This document shows positions 53,207 to 61,487 of a DNA stretch of 63,866 nt, piece by piece. Origin of the DNA: Candidatus Poribacteria bacterium (lineage in GTDB: Bacteria; Poribacteria; WGA-4E; WGA-3G); NCBI GenBank assembly GCA_028818705.1, contig JAPPNJ010000151.1, positions 1 to 63,866 on the forward strand, read 5' to 3'. The stretch's first letter is position 1, and every line of letters starts with the position of its first letter. The translations under genes and the position numbers were made by a program. The notes below the pieces were generated by a model. It had not been told where the DNA came from. It searched no databases and worked only from the letters and a program-made list of their open reading frames with translations.

Positions 53207-54373
53207 TTACTCGAAAAGTATCAATTTACCGTCTTTGACGATCAAGACTTTCGCGTCGTAGACGGCGTCTCCATTAGCATCGAAGGAGAACTTGCCAAAA
53301 ATTGTGTCAAGATCTCTGATGTTAGCGAGAGCATCCCGAATTGAGATAGCATCGGTGGATTGTGCATTCGCGATTGCCGTCGCCAGAATATGGAGAGCGA
53401 CATACGACCTTGCGGCGTAGTTGTTTGGTGCCGTGCCGTATATCTCACTGTAATTTTGGATGAAGGCTTGATTTCCCAGTGTGTTGATTGGAGTGCCCCA
53501 TCCTATAAAAGTTATCGCACCTTCAGCAGCTGCACCTGCGGTTTGTACCTCTTCTGCAGTCAATGTACGCATTATAAAGGGAGCGGATATACCGAGTTCG
53601 TGCCCCTGCGTTAGGATTCCGGGCTTTTCTGGCGATAAACTTGAAACAAAAATAACATCAGGATTCAGTGCCTGTATTTGGGTTAGTTGTTCACGAAAGT
53701 CGGTATCGCCCCCTTGGAAGGTTTCAGTGGTTAGCACTTCAATACCGCGAGTTTTGAGCACTTCCCGCACTGCCTCATCTCCATCCGTAGAGAAGAGATC
53801 TGTTTCATCATATAGCGTAGCGGCGGTTTGATAACCCAGTTTTGCCTGTGTTACTTCAATACCAGTAGGAATGAGCACATCCGTGGTAAGTGCGACGCGA
53901 AAAACGAAGTCTCCAATCGCACTGAGACCACGGGCGGCAGAGGTCGGACTTATCGCCACAACCTGGTTTTCTTGCGCAATCGGAAAAGCCATCTCGGTTT
54001 GACTTGAAGTAGCGGGTCCAAGAATGACAGACACGTCTTCTTGCTGAGTCAGTTTATTGAAGGCCGCGACTGTCCCTTCCACGGTGCTCTGATCGTCTTC
54101 AATGATGAATTTGAGTTTCGCACCGTTGGATTGTGTGCTATTAACTTCACTAAGTGCTAATTCAAAGCCTTGCTGCATTGGCACGCCGAATGAGGTATCA
54201 AGTCGTCCTGTCAAGGGTAAAACAACGCCAATGGCAATTTCCTGACTGGGTTCCGTCATCTGAGGTGTAGTGGGTTGGACAACTTGGGAAACCCGATCAC
54301 AGGCGGAAAATCCGACAATTATTGCAACAATCGAGAATAAAAATGCGAATAATGGAAATTTTTTAATATTCAT
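53207..54373 (-). CDS. Periplasmic-binding lipoprotein (Leu/Ile/Val-binding type), copy 1
   Basis: Protein of 388 residues. A signal peptide ending FSAC is a probable lipoprotein signal. The mature part is a type-1 periplasmic-binding fold of the branched-chain amino acid/LivJ type, with IAIGVVLPLTGRLDTSFG, FIIEDDQSTVEGTVAAF and SPTSAARGLSAIGDFVFRVALTTD. The start at 54373 has AAGGAG 5 bases upstream. It is a tandem paralogue of the next gene (identical length and very similar sequence). No permease or ATPase genes are adjacent. Confidence 0.93.
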   Translation of the reverse strand: MNIKKFPLFAFLFSIVAIIVGFSACDRVSQVVQPTTPQMTEPSQEIAIGVVLPLTGRLDTSFGVPMQQGFELALSEVNSTQSNGAKLKFIIEDDQSTVEGTVAAFNKLTQQEDVSVILGPATSSQTEMAFPIAQENQVVAISPTSAARGLSAIGDFVFRVALTTDVLIPTGIEVTQAKLGYQTAATLYDETDLFSTDGDEAVREVLKTRGIEVLTTETFQGGDTDFREQLTQIQALNPDVIFVSSLSPEKPGILTQGHELGISAPFIMRTLTAEEVQTAGAAAEGAITFIGWGTPINTLGNQAFIQNYSEIYGTAPNNYAARSYVALHILATAIANAQSTDAISIRDALANIRDLDTIFGKFSFDANGDAVYDAKVLIVKDGKLILFE

Positions 54374-54531
54374 AAAACTCCTTTGATTGCATACGAAATG
54401 TATGCGTTCGTCTATTGACAACTTATGACGCAAACTAACAGTCTACGCTGCGAAACTGCTATGGATAACGACCTCATTTGAATGACAAAGGGAGCTGTGT
54501 GCTTAAAATCTTGTCCGTAGCAACTTGGATT

Positions 54532-54560
54532 ATTATACTTTGTGTAAACCAAAAGAGCAA
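54532..54560 (-). promoter_or_regulatory. Possible promoter for binding lipoprotein copy 1
   Basis: On the minus strand, TTGCTC (54560-54555) is followed after 17 bases by TATAAT (54537-54532). Confidence 0.45.
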
Positions 54561-54574
54561 CCTATTATCGTGGA

Positions 54575-55741
54575 TTATTCAAAAAGTACTAATTCACCAT
54601 CTTTGACAATCAGAACCTTTGGATCATAGACTGCGTCTCCATTAGCATCAAAGGAGAATTTACCTAAAATTGTGTCAAAATCTTTGATACTTGCGAGTGC
54701 ATCTCGAATCGCGGCAGAATCGGTTGATTGTGCCCTCTTGATCGCCTCCGCGAGAATATAAAATGCCGCATACGCGCGCGCCGCAAAGTTGCTGGGTGCC
54801 ATGCCGAATTGGGTGGTATAATTCTCGATAAACGCTTGATTTCCGGGTGTATCAACAGCGGTACCCCATCCGATAAAAGTCATCGCGCCCTCGGCACCTG
54901 CGCCTGCAGCTTGCACATCTCCTCCGGTTAACGTGCGCACGATAAACGGAGCGGATATGCCGAGTGCATGCCCTTGGGTGAGTATGCCAGGCTTTTCTGG
55001 TGGTAAAGATGAAACAAAGATAACATCAGGATCCAGTGATTGGATTTGGGTTAGCTGTTCGGAAAAATCGGTATCCCCACCTTGGAAGGTTTCAGTGGCT
55101 ACCACTTCAACCCCTTTCGCCGCGAGCACCTCCCGCACTGCCTCGTCTCCATCTGTAGAGAAAAGATCGGTTTCATCATATAGTGTAGCGGCTTGTTGAT
55201 AACCGAGTTGGGTCTGTGTTACTTCAATACCCCTGGGGATAAGTATATCTGTCGTAAGCGCGACGCGAAAAACAAAATCACCAATCGCGCTGAGACCCCG
55301 AGCGGCGGATGTCGGACTTATTGCGACCACCTGACTCTCTTGGGCAATCGGAAAAACTTCCTTCGCTTGACTTGAATTAACAGGTCCAAGAATAACGGAC
55401 ACCTCGTCTTGGTGGATGAGTTTATTGAAAGCCGCGACTGCGCCTTCTATAGTGCTTTGATCGTCTTCGATAATAAGCCTGAGTTCGACACCATTGGGTT
55501 GAGCGGCGTTAATTTCACTGAGTGCCAACTCAAAACTTTGTAAGAGTGGGGGACCAGACGCGTAACTGGACCGACCCGTCAGTGGTAAGACGACACCTAT
55601 AGAAATATCTTCACCGACTTCCGTCATCTGAGGTGTGGCAGGTTGGATAATCTGAGAAACCCGATCACAAGAAGATAACCCCACAATCAGCGCGATAACA
55701 ATAAATAAAAACGTAAATGTGATGATCTTTTTAATGTTCAT
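54575..55741 (-). CDS. Periplasmic-binding lipoprotein (Leu/Ile/Val-binding type), copy 2
   Basis: Protein of 388 residues with a canonical lipobox (LSSC). It shares with copy 1 the SPTSAARGLSAIGDFVF block, YDETDLFSTDGDEAVREVL, DVIFVSSL-PEKPGILTQGH and the C-terminus FDANGDAVYD-KVLIVKDG. Differences cluster in the hinge and ligand-binding regions (for example SYASGPPLLQS against DTSFGVPMQQG), so the ligands may differ. Start at 55741 with AAGGAG 5 bases upstream, in the same sequence context as copy 1. Confidence 0.93.
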   Translation of the reverse strand: MNIKKIITFTFLFIVIALIVGLSSCDRVSQIIQPATPQMTEVGEDISIGVVLPLTGRSSYASGPPLLQSFELALSEINAAQPNGVELRLIIEDDQSTIEGAVAAFNKLIHQDEVSVILGPVNSSQAKEVFPIAQESQVVAISPTSAARGLSAIGDFVFRVALTTDILIPRGIEVTQTQLGYQQAATLYDETDLFSTDGDEAVREVLAAKGVEVVATETFQGGDTDFSEQLTQIQSLDPDVIFVSSLPPEKPGILTQGHALGISAPFIVRTLTGGDVQAAGAGAEGAMTFIGWGTAVDTPGNQAFIENYTTQFGMAPSNFAARAYAAFYILAEAIKRAQSTDSAAIRDALASIKDFDTILGKFSFDANGDAVYDPKVLIVKDGELVLFE

Positions 55742-55829
55742 AAAACTCCTTTGATGGCACATAATGTGTACCTACTATTCGATTTTTAAGATAATAGCGC
55801 GAGGTATGTGCTTACTATTATGGTTTCTT

Positions 55830-55857
55830 ATTATACCACTGTCGCTGTGAAAGTCAA
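55830..55857 (-). promoter_or_regulatory. Sigma-70-like promoter for binding lipoprotein copy 2
   Basis: On the minus strand, TTGACT (55857-55852), 16-base spacer, TATAAT (55835-55830). Confidence 0.7.
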
Positions 55858-55890
55858 ATTAAAGGTAGTTGTTCATCGACTTCTATGTGC

Positions 55891-55919
55891 TTGACCAATT
55901 TTCTATTATCGGCTATATT
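55891..55919 (+). promoter_or_regulatory. Sigma-70-like promoter for the Gfo/Idh-enolase operon
   Basis: TTGACC (55891-55896), 17-base spacer, TATATT (55914-55919). It lies inside a longer possible reading frame and so supports a start at 55960. Confidence 0.7.
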
Positions 55920-55959
55920 ATTTGGTAAACTTAAAAGTCAGGACATTAGACGGGGTTGT

Positions 55960-56961
55960 ATGACAACTGAAACAAAACCATCCGTTCGCTGGGGTATTCT
56001 CAGCACAGCAAATATCGCCACAAAGGTTGCCCGCGCAATCCACCTCGCCAAAAACGCCGATTTAGTTGCAATTGCAAGTCGAACTGAAGAACGTGCCGCC
56101 ACGTGGGGAAAGGAGCATAATGTCTCTACAGCCTACGGCACTTACGACGCACTTCTCGCCGACGCATCACTCGATGCTATCTACATCCCTTTGCCCCCTT
56201 CTCTCCATGCTGAATGGACAATCAAAGCAGCGGAACACGGCAAACACGTCCTCTGTGAAAAACCACTCGCTGCGAATGCTGACGAAGCTACGGCGATGGC
56301 GGATGCCTGTCGCCAAAATGGTGTGCAACTGATGGATGGTGTTATGTGGGTTCATCATGAAAGAACGGCACAGATGAAAGAAAAAATAACAGATGGCACC
56401 CTTGGGAAACTGCGTCGAGTAACTTCAGCGTTCACTTTCAATTGGGATACAATTCCCACCGGTAATATCCGTGCCATGAAGGAATTCGCAGGCGGGAGCC
56501 TCGGCGATTTGGGCTACTACTGCCTCCGCTCGATTCTCTGGGCATTTGATGATATGCCCACACAGGTCTTCGCGACAGCACGCTATGAGGTGGGTGTTGA
56601 TTTCAATCTTGCTGGTATCCTCTGGTTCAGTAGTGAACGTATTGCCACCTTTGATTGTGGGTTCGATACTGGACTTCGGAAGTGGTTTGAGGTCGCTGGT
56701 ACGCGTGCCTCAATCGTCTGTGACGATTTTACCGTTCCTACATCTGAGGACACTGCCCGATTCTGGATTCACGGACCGGATGGCAACGAACAAAATACTG
56801 TTGGTGCTTGTATTCAGGAAGTTGCCATGATTGAACGGTTCTCTCAGATTGTGCAATCTGGGAACCTTGAGGGGCAGTGGGCTGAGGTAGCGGTGAACAC
56901 AGTGCGTATCTGTGATGCGCTCCTTGAATCGCATCAGCGGGAGGAAATTGTTAAACTGTAA
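55960..56961 (+). CDS. Gfo/Idh/MocA oxidoreductase (dihydrodiol dehydrogenase/glucose-fructose type)
   Basis: Protein of 333 residues. The Rossmann part contains RWGILSTANIATKVARAI (GxxxxA variant), the signature is HVLCEKPLAANADEATAM with catalytic EKP, and the substrate domain has GGSLGDLGYYCLRSI. This set is closest to dihydrodiol dehydrogenase/YrbE-like members. A promoter at 55891-55919 supports the ATG at 55960. The enolase-superfamily gene follows after 10 bases, so they are an operon. Confidence 0.92.
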   Translation: MTTETKPSVRWGILSTANIATKVARAIHLAKNADLVAIASRTEERAATWGKEHNVSTAYGTYDALLADASLDAIYIPLPPSLHAEWTIKAAEHGKHVLCEKPLAANADEATAMADACRQNGVQLMDGVMWVHHERTAQMKEKITDGTLGKLRRVTSAFTFNWDTIPTGNIRAMKEFAGGSLGDLGYYCLRSILWAFDDMPTQVFATARYEVGVDFNLAGILWFSSERIATFDCGFDTGLRKWFEVAGTRASIVCDDFTVPTSEDTARFWIHGPDGNEQNTVGACIQEVAMIERFSQIVQSGNLEGQWAEVAVNTVRICDALLESHQREEIVKL

Positions 56962-56971
56962 GGAGATTTCT

Positions 56972-58162
56972 ATGAAAATTACAAATATTGAAACTTTTAT
57001 TGTGGATGCCGGTTGGCGTCCTTGGACTTTTGTTAAGGTAGAAACCAATGAAGGTGTCACCGGCTATGGTGAATGCAGTGACGGTAGAAATCCCAACGGT
57101 GTGGTGGGAACTATTAAGGATTTTACCCCACTGATGGTCGGACGTGACCCGCGCGCTTATGAAATGCGGTTTTGGGATATGATTCGCGGCTCCCGACAAA
57201 GCCCTGGTGGTATTGCCGCGAAGGCGATCGCTGGTATTGAATGTGCACTTATAGATATTAAGGCGAAAGCGTTGGGAATATCAGTGGTCGAGTTATTCGG
57301 TGGACCGACGCGTGATGATGTGCGTGTCTATTGGTCGCATTGTGGGAGCTCTCGTGCACGTAACTATGAACTCATCGGCGTTCCACCCTTAAGAAGCATG
57401 GATGACATCGCAGCGTTAGGTCGTGAGGTGGTCGAAAGAGGCTTCACCGCACTCAAAACCAACGTCATTTTTCCCGGCGACACGGCATCTGTCCATTTTG
57501 GTGGTTTCGGTGGCGGCCCCGGGACGACTGATGGGAATGTAACGTCTCAAGTTCTACGACACATCGAAACCTTAATCGGCACTTTCAGGGAAGCCGTGGG
57601 TCCTGATGTCAGTATCAATCTCGATCTGAACTTTAACTTCAAACCGGAAGCGTGCATGCGTATCGCCAAAGTCCTTGAGCAGTTCGACATGCTGTGGTTG
57701 GAGATCGATATGTACGACCACGAGGCGATCCGTCAAATTAAGGATTCTACCATGACCAAGATATGCACCGGCGAGAATCTCTATTACATGCGCGAATATC
57801 TCCCTTACTTTGAATGTCGTGCCGCGGATGTGTTCATGATAGACGTGCCGTGGAACGGATTCGCGCCTTCAAAGAAGATCGGTGACTTGGCGAATGTGTT
57901 CCAACTCAATGTCGCACCACACAACTACTACAGCCACCTCGCTACCCACATGAGTGCGAGTCTCTGTGGTGTTTTACCCAATGTGCGAATCATGGAGATA
58001 GACATTGATGATGTCCCCTGGAAAGACGATTTGACGACGCATGTCCCAGACATTACGGATGGCTACATGAAAACTCCAACGACGCGTCCGGGATGGGGAA
58101 CTGATCTCAACGAGGAGGTTGCCAAAGCACATCCTTGGCCTGACCGGAGAGGGGAGTGGTAA
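56972..58162 (+). CDS. Enolase-superfamily sugar-acid dehydratase (galactonate dehydratase-like)
   Basis: Protein of 396 residues. The capping domain has TIETFIVDAGWRPW-like features; the barrel has ALKTNVIFPGD (KxN in place of KxK), INLDLNFNF, LWLEIDMYD and ICTGENLYY for metal binding, and a general base His in NVAPHNYYSH. The pattern is that of D-galactonate/rhamnonate dehydratase relatives. AAGGAGA is 7 bases before the ATG. With the Gfo/Idh partner it would oxidise a sugar and then dehydrate the acid. Confidence 0.9.
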   Translation: MKITNIETFIVDAGWRPWTFVKVETNEGVTGYGECSDGRNPNGVVGTIKDFTPLMVGRDPRAYEMRFWDMIRGSRQSPGGIAAKAIAGIECALIDIKAKALGISVVELFGGPTRDDVRVYWSHCGSSRARNYELIGVPPLRSMDDIAALGREVVERGFTALKTNVIFPGDTASVHFGGFGGGPGTTDGNVTSQVLRHIETLIGTFREAVGPDVSINLDLNFNFKPEACMRIAKVLEQFDMLWLEIDMYDHEAIRQIKDSTMTKICTGENLYYMREYLPYFECRAADVFMIDVPWNGFAPSKKIGDLANVFQLNVAPHNYYSHLATHMSASLCGVLPNVRIMEIDIDDVPWKDDLTTHVPDITDGYMKTPTTRPGWGTDLNEEVAKAHPWPDRRGEW

Positions 58163-58184
58163 ACAGATAGTCTATCGTGATGTT

Positions 58185-58431
58185 TTACTGCAAGATAGTG
58201 GCATCATCTGCGCTATGGACGGGATGGGGATTCAGGTTGTAGTCGCCATCTAACGAAATATCGCTGACCTTGACGATTTCTCCTGTGCTCGCCGACTGGT
58301 GCATAGCAAAAAGCGTTTGAACAACATGCAGGTTGCTGCGCCCATCGGTGATTGGCTTCTCTCCGGTACGTAGACACTCCTGAAAGTGTGCCATCACGTT
58401 TCCGAAGGCATCTGGAAACTACGTTCCCTAT
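58185..58431 (-). pseudogene. 3' remnant of a Gfo/Idh/MocA gene
   Basis: The sequence matches the 3' end of the full gene at 59080-60144 at high identity: the reading frame gives MAHFQECLRTGEKPIT, then HVVQTLFAMHQSASTGE, then ISLDGDYNLNPHP. Upstream of its Met the similarity continues to about 58431 and includes a TGG to TAG change (Trp codon of the WFPDAFGNV region becomes a stop). The rest of the gene is absent. It is therefore a decayed duplicate of the C-terminus, separated from the full copy by the DUF433/DUF5615 module. Confidence 0.85.
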
Positions 58432-58449
58432 ATAAAAAAATTGATAAGG

Positions 58450-58782
58450 CTATAGTAGGACAAGTAATCCCTGATTTACATCTCTTGCAAAGGTCTGGAT
58501 ATCTGGGTAATGATTTCTCAATATGCTTTCGACAGCACTCGTTGGGCAATTTCCGCGTTTGAGCTAAATTACTTTTGGTGAGGCTCCCTGAATAGTGCTT
58601 CTCTCGCCGAAGTCTGCATCTTTAGACACGACGAGATACCCTTTGGCATGGGCGTAATCCCATACCTCGGTATCCTCTGCCGTATCTAATCCAACGTCTT
58701 GAACATGAATGGAATTAGGGAAAAGGTCTGATAGTTGGTTTACGAGTTTAGGCGACAGGTTTTGATCGAATAGGAGTTTCAT
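58450..58782 (-). pseudogene. DUF5615 PIN-like toxin gene with an in-frame stop
   Basis: The first 72 codons encode the DUF5615 N-terminus (KLLFDQNLSPKLVNQL, then VVSKDADFGERS). The frame reaches a TAG at 58564-58566 where the family has Trp (normal VIWLRRGNC; here VI-stop-LKRGNCPTSAVE). Beyond the stop the same frame continues for 38 codons with family-like sequence to a TAG at 58450-58452, giving the normal length of about 111 residues. The gene thus looks inactivated by one base change, or is read through. PIN-like Asp residues are in the N-terminal part (FDQN, KDADF). It overlaps DUF433 by 35 bases. Confidence 0.85.
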
Positions 58783-59005
58783 TCGCGTAAATAACCATCT
58801 GTGCTTTTTCTCTGTCCGCCGCGTATGCCAAGCATGCCCGGATATCTGTTTCAGTTAAATATGGGAAATCGTCAAGAATTTCTGCCGTTGTTATGCCTGA
58901 GGCAAGATACTCAAGAACCTCGTAAACTGTGATTCGCATTCCCCGAATACACGGTTTTCCGCCGCGTTTACCGGGTTCAATGGTAATAATGTCTGTGTAG
59001 TCCAT
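58748..59005 (-). CDS. DUF433 antitoxin-like protein
   Basis: Protein of 85 residues. The family pattern is TIEPGKRGGKPCIRGMRITVYEVLEYLASG followed by EILDDFPYLTETDIRACLAYAADREK, an MerR-like helix-turn-helix domain of VapB-type antitoxins. The ATG at 59005 has GAGGAG 6 bases upstream. It is paired with the downstream DUF5615 gene, the usual order (antitoxin first, overlapping toxin). It would bind DNA at its promoter and neutralise the toxin. Confidence 0.9.
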   Translation of the reverse strand: MDYTDIITIEPGKRGGKPCIRGMRITVYEVLEYLASGITTAEILDDFPYLTETDIRACLAYAADREKAQMVIYANETPIRSKPVA

Positions 59006-59079
59006 CTCCAACTCCTCTATCTGACATTATATCACGCTTGCGTGTTATTAATCCATATTTATCTGTGAGGCGGGTGGTA

Positions 59080-60144
59080 TCACTGCAGGATGATTGTATC
59101 ATCCGCACTGTGGATAGGATGGGGATTCAGGTTGTAGTCGCCATCTAACGAAATATCGTCAAGCAGAACGACCTCCCCTGTGCTCGCCGACTGGTGCATA
59201 GCAAAAAGCGTTTGAACAACATGCAGATTGCCACGTCCATTGGTGATTGGCTTCTCTCCGGTACGTAGGCACTCCTGAAAGTGTGCCATCACGTTTCCAA
59301 AAGCATCTGGAAACCACGTGCCCTCTATCGACGGTTTTATCTCATGGACTTCCGGCTCGGTGAGTTGGACGGTCATGTCATCACTGTTACCGTAGATTGC
59401 CCCTTTTGTGCCTTGAATGCGAATTTCTTCGTGTGGGTGTTGTAAGTTGCGTCCAGAATCGGCAAGGAACGCCCAGTTGCACGACAGCAAACCTTGGATG
59501 CCGCTGCGGCTTGTAAAGAGCGCGACGGACATAGTTTCCCCGTCCTCAATAGACCTGTTATGCCCGTGCGCTTGGCAGTAGATGCTCTCGTATTCACCAA
59601 ACCATTTATAGACCAGTCCTATATGATGCACTTGCATCGCCGGGATCAAATGGCGTTCAGGGAACTCGGTGTAAAATCCGTTACAGGTTATTGAGACATG
59701 ATAGATTTCGCCGAGGTGTTCGGCGTTGATGTAGGGTTCAATAGCGAGGAAGCCCGGAACGAAGCAGGAGTTCTGGTTCACCATAAGCTGCACATTGTGT
59801 TGCTCGCAGGTCTCTACCATTTCGACGGCTTGTTGCATCGACATTGAGAACGGTTTTTGGCAGAGGATATGTTTGCCAGCCTCAGCGGCGGCTTTAACAA
59901 TAGGGGAGCGGATCCACGGCTGCACTGCCATATCGACCACGTCAACATCGTTATCAGCAATTAGGTCGGCGATGCGGGTATAGCGTTTATCGATCCCAAA
60001 CCGATCTCCGACTTCATTAAGGCGGGCGGTATCTTGGTCACAAATCGCTACAACGGGTAAGTCTTGGCGTTGATAACCGAGTAGATGCTGCTGTCCAATA
60101 CCCAACCCAATCAAACCGATTCCGAATTCTTGCTTATCTGTCAT
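59080..60144 (-). CDS. Gfo/Idh/MocA family oxidoreductase
   Basis: Protein of 354 residues. The Rossmann motif is GIGLIGLGIGQQHLLGYQ, the signature HILCQKPFSMSMQQAVEM (QKP variant of EKP), and the substrate domain has MQVHHIGLVYKWFGEYE. Its C-terminal 75 residues are duplicated in the remnant at 58185-58431. It follows another Gfo/Idh gene on the same strand by 33 bases, so the two probably form a two-dehydrogenase operon. Confidence 0.9.
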   Translation of the reverse strand: MTDKQEFGIGLIGLGIGQQHLLGYQRQDLPVVAICDQDTARLNEVGDRFGIDKRYTRIADLIADNDVDVVDMAVQPWIRSPIVKAAAEAGKHILCQKPFSMSMQQAVEMVETCEQHNVQLMVNQNSCFVPGFLAIEPYINAEHLGEIYHVSITCNGFYTEFPERHLIPAMQVHHIGLVYKWFGEYESIYCQAHGHNRSIEDGETMSVALFTSRSGIQGLLSCNWAFLADSGRNLQHPHEEIRIQGTKGAIYGNSDDMTVQLTEPEVHEIKPSIEGTWFPDAFGNVMAHFQECLRTGEKPITNGRGNLHVVQTLFAMHQSASTGEVVLLDDISLDGDYNLNPHPIHSADDTIILQ

Positions 60145-60177
60145 TCTATTGTCTTCTAACCCACAGTTGTGAAATAG

Positions 60178-61440
60178 CTAAATGTCCAATCCTTCGTCAA
60201 TTTCTCGCTGATATGTATTGATTGATTCGTCCAACATCTCTTCCATCTGAACGATCTGTCCGGTTGCACCAGACTCAAGCATGGCATAGGAGACTGCGAC
60301 TGAGCGGGTGCCTTGATATGCATCAACTTCAACTTCACTGTTTCCAGCGATAGCTTCGGCGAAGTCGCCGTATTCAATAGCAATAATCTTGGCATCGATT
60401 TGTGTAAACGGCAATTCATACTTCCACAGTCGGTCGCCGCCGAATAAGTCTGTTGTAACAGCATCCAAATGGAAATCTGGAACAAGATCCAAGAGTCTTT
60501 CGTCGCTAAGCGGTTCCTCTCCATTAACGTTGAGGGTAATAAGTCTACCGCTTCGGTCTCCAGGGAGCGTCATGGAACCTTTGGATCCGTGAATTTGGCG
60601 GAGCCAGCCACCTTGTCCCCATGCCCCGTGATCTTCAATATACTGCCCTACAGCACCACTTTTGAAGGTCAGGGTTGCATAAGCTGCATCTTCTGCGGTT
60701 GCTTCAAATTCCGCGGGCATCTTACGTTGCCATTTCGTATAAACCCCAGATGGATTAGAGCCAGACTCACCGGTCACTGCGGCAGAATTATACCGGATGG
60801 GTTCGTGAAGTCGTGTCTGCGCATAGACGGTGTCGATCTCACCAAGTAGATACTCGATCATATCTGCAAAGTGAACGCCAACATCCAGCAGCACCCCGCT
60901 TTGATCCTTCTGGTGTCGCCAGACAGAGATGGTCATACGGTTTGTTCCACTGATTGTGTGATGGATGAGAAAGCGGGGAGGACCGATGACTTCCGCATCA
61001 AGGAGTGCCCTCGCAAGTCGATTCATCGGGTCGCGCCGATAGTTCTCTGCGACGCTGAGAATCGCGTCAGACGCATCAGCGGCACGGCGAATCAGGTTAC
61101 ACGCCCGAACTGTCAGCCCCATGGGTTTTTCTACCATGGTATGCCAGCCACGTTCAAGCGTCTCTACAGCGACGGTGTGGTGATAAGGTGGTGTGGTCGT
61201 CACATCGACAGCATCCACGCCGACTTCAGCAAGTTCTTCCAGACTCCCAACAACCGCAGGTTTTTTCCCAAAACGTTCTTCTGCTTGCACAGCGAGTGAC
61301 TCGGCGTTGTCGAGGACTGGGTCGCAAGCACCAACGAGGTCAAATCGTGTCCACCCGGCACGATGGAGTTCTGCCAGTCCGTACATGTGTCGGTGTCCCA
61401 TGCCGCCACATCCAACGATTGCCAATCTAATTTTATCCAT
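60178..61440 (-). CDS. Gfo/Idh/MocA family oxidoreductase
   Basis: Protein of 420 residues, longer than most of the family. The Rossmann motif is LAIVGCGGMGHRHMYGL, the signature HTMVEKPMGLTVRACNLI, and the substrate domain has GVLLDVGVHFADMIEYLLGE (D-x-G-x-H). The extra length lies in the C-terminal domain. It is the upstream partner of the Gfo/Idh gene at 59080 and begins 47 bases after the transglycosylase gene's end. Confidence 0.92.
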   Translation of the reverse strand: MDKIRLAIVGCGGMGHRHMYGLAELHRAGWTRFDLVGACDPVLDNAESLAVQAEERFGKKPAVVGSLEELAEVGVDAVDVTTTPPYHHTVAVETLERGWHTMVEKPMGLTVRACNLIRRAADASDAILSVAENYRRDPMNRLARALLDAEVIGPPRFLIHHTISGTNRMTISVWRHQKDQSGVLLDVGVHFADMIEYLLGEIDTVYAQTRLHEPIRYNSAAVTGESGSNPSGVYTKWQRKMPAEFEATAEDAAYATLTFKSGAVGQYIEDHGAWGQGGWLRQIHGSKGSMTLPGDRSGRLITLNVNGEEPLSDERLLDLVPDFHLDAVTTDLFGGDRLWKYELPFTQIDAKIIAIEYGDFAEAIAGNSEVEVDAYQGTRSVAVSYAMLESGATGQIVQMEEMLDESINTYQREIDEGLDI

Positions 61441-61455
61441 TTTATTTCCTCGCAG

Positions 61456-61482
61456 CTGGAGGTGTGCTTCGCTGGCGCACCT
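61456..61482. repeat. Hairpin between the transglycosylase and Gfo/Idh genes
   Basis: GGTGTGC-TTCGCTG-GCGCACC type stem with one G-T pair. On the minus strand it comes directly after the transglycosylase stop. It resembles the hairpin at 46957-46989 and may be a shared intergenic repeat or a terminator. Confidence 0.4.
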
Positions 61483-61487
61483 TCTTT

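Noticed and set aside
56972..58162. Calling this gene specifically D-galactonate dehydratase (dgoD)
   Set aside because: Family motifs fit but enolase-superfamily substrates cannot be assigned from sequence motifs alone, so no gene symbol was given.
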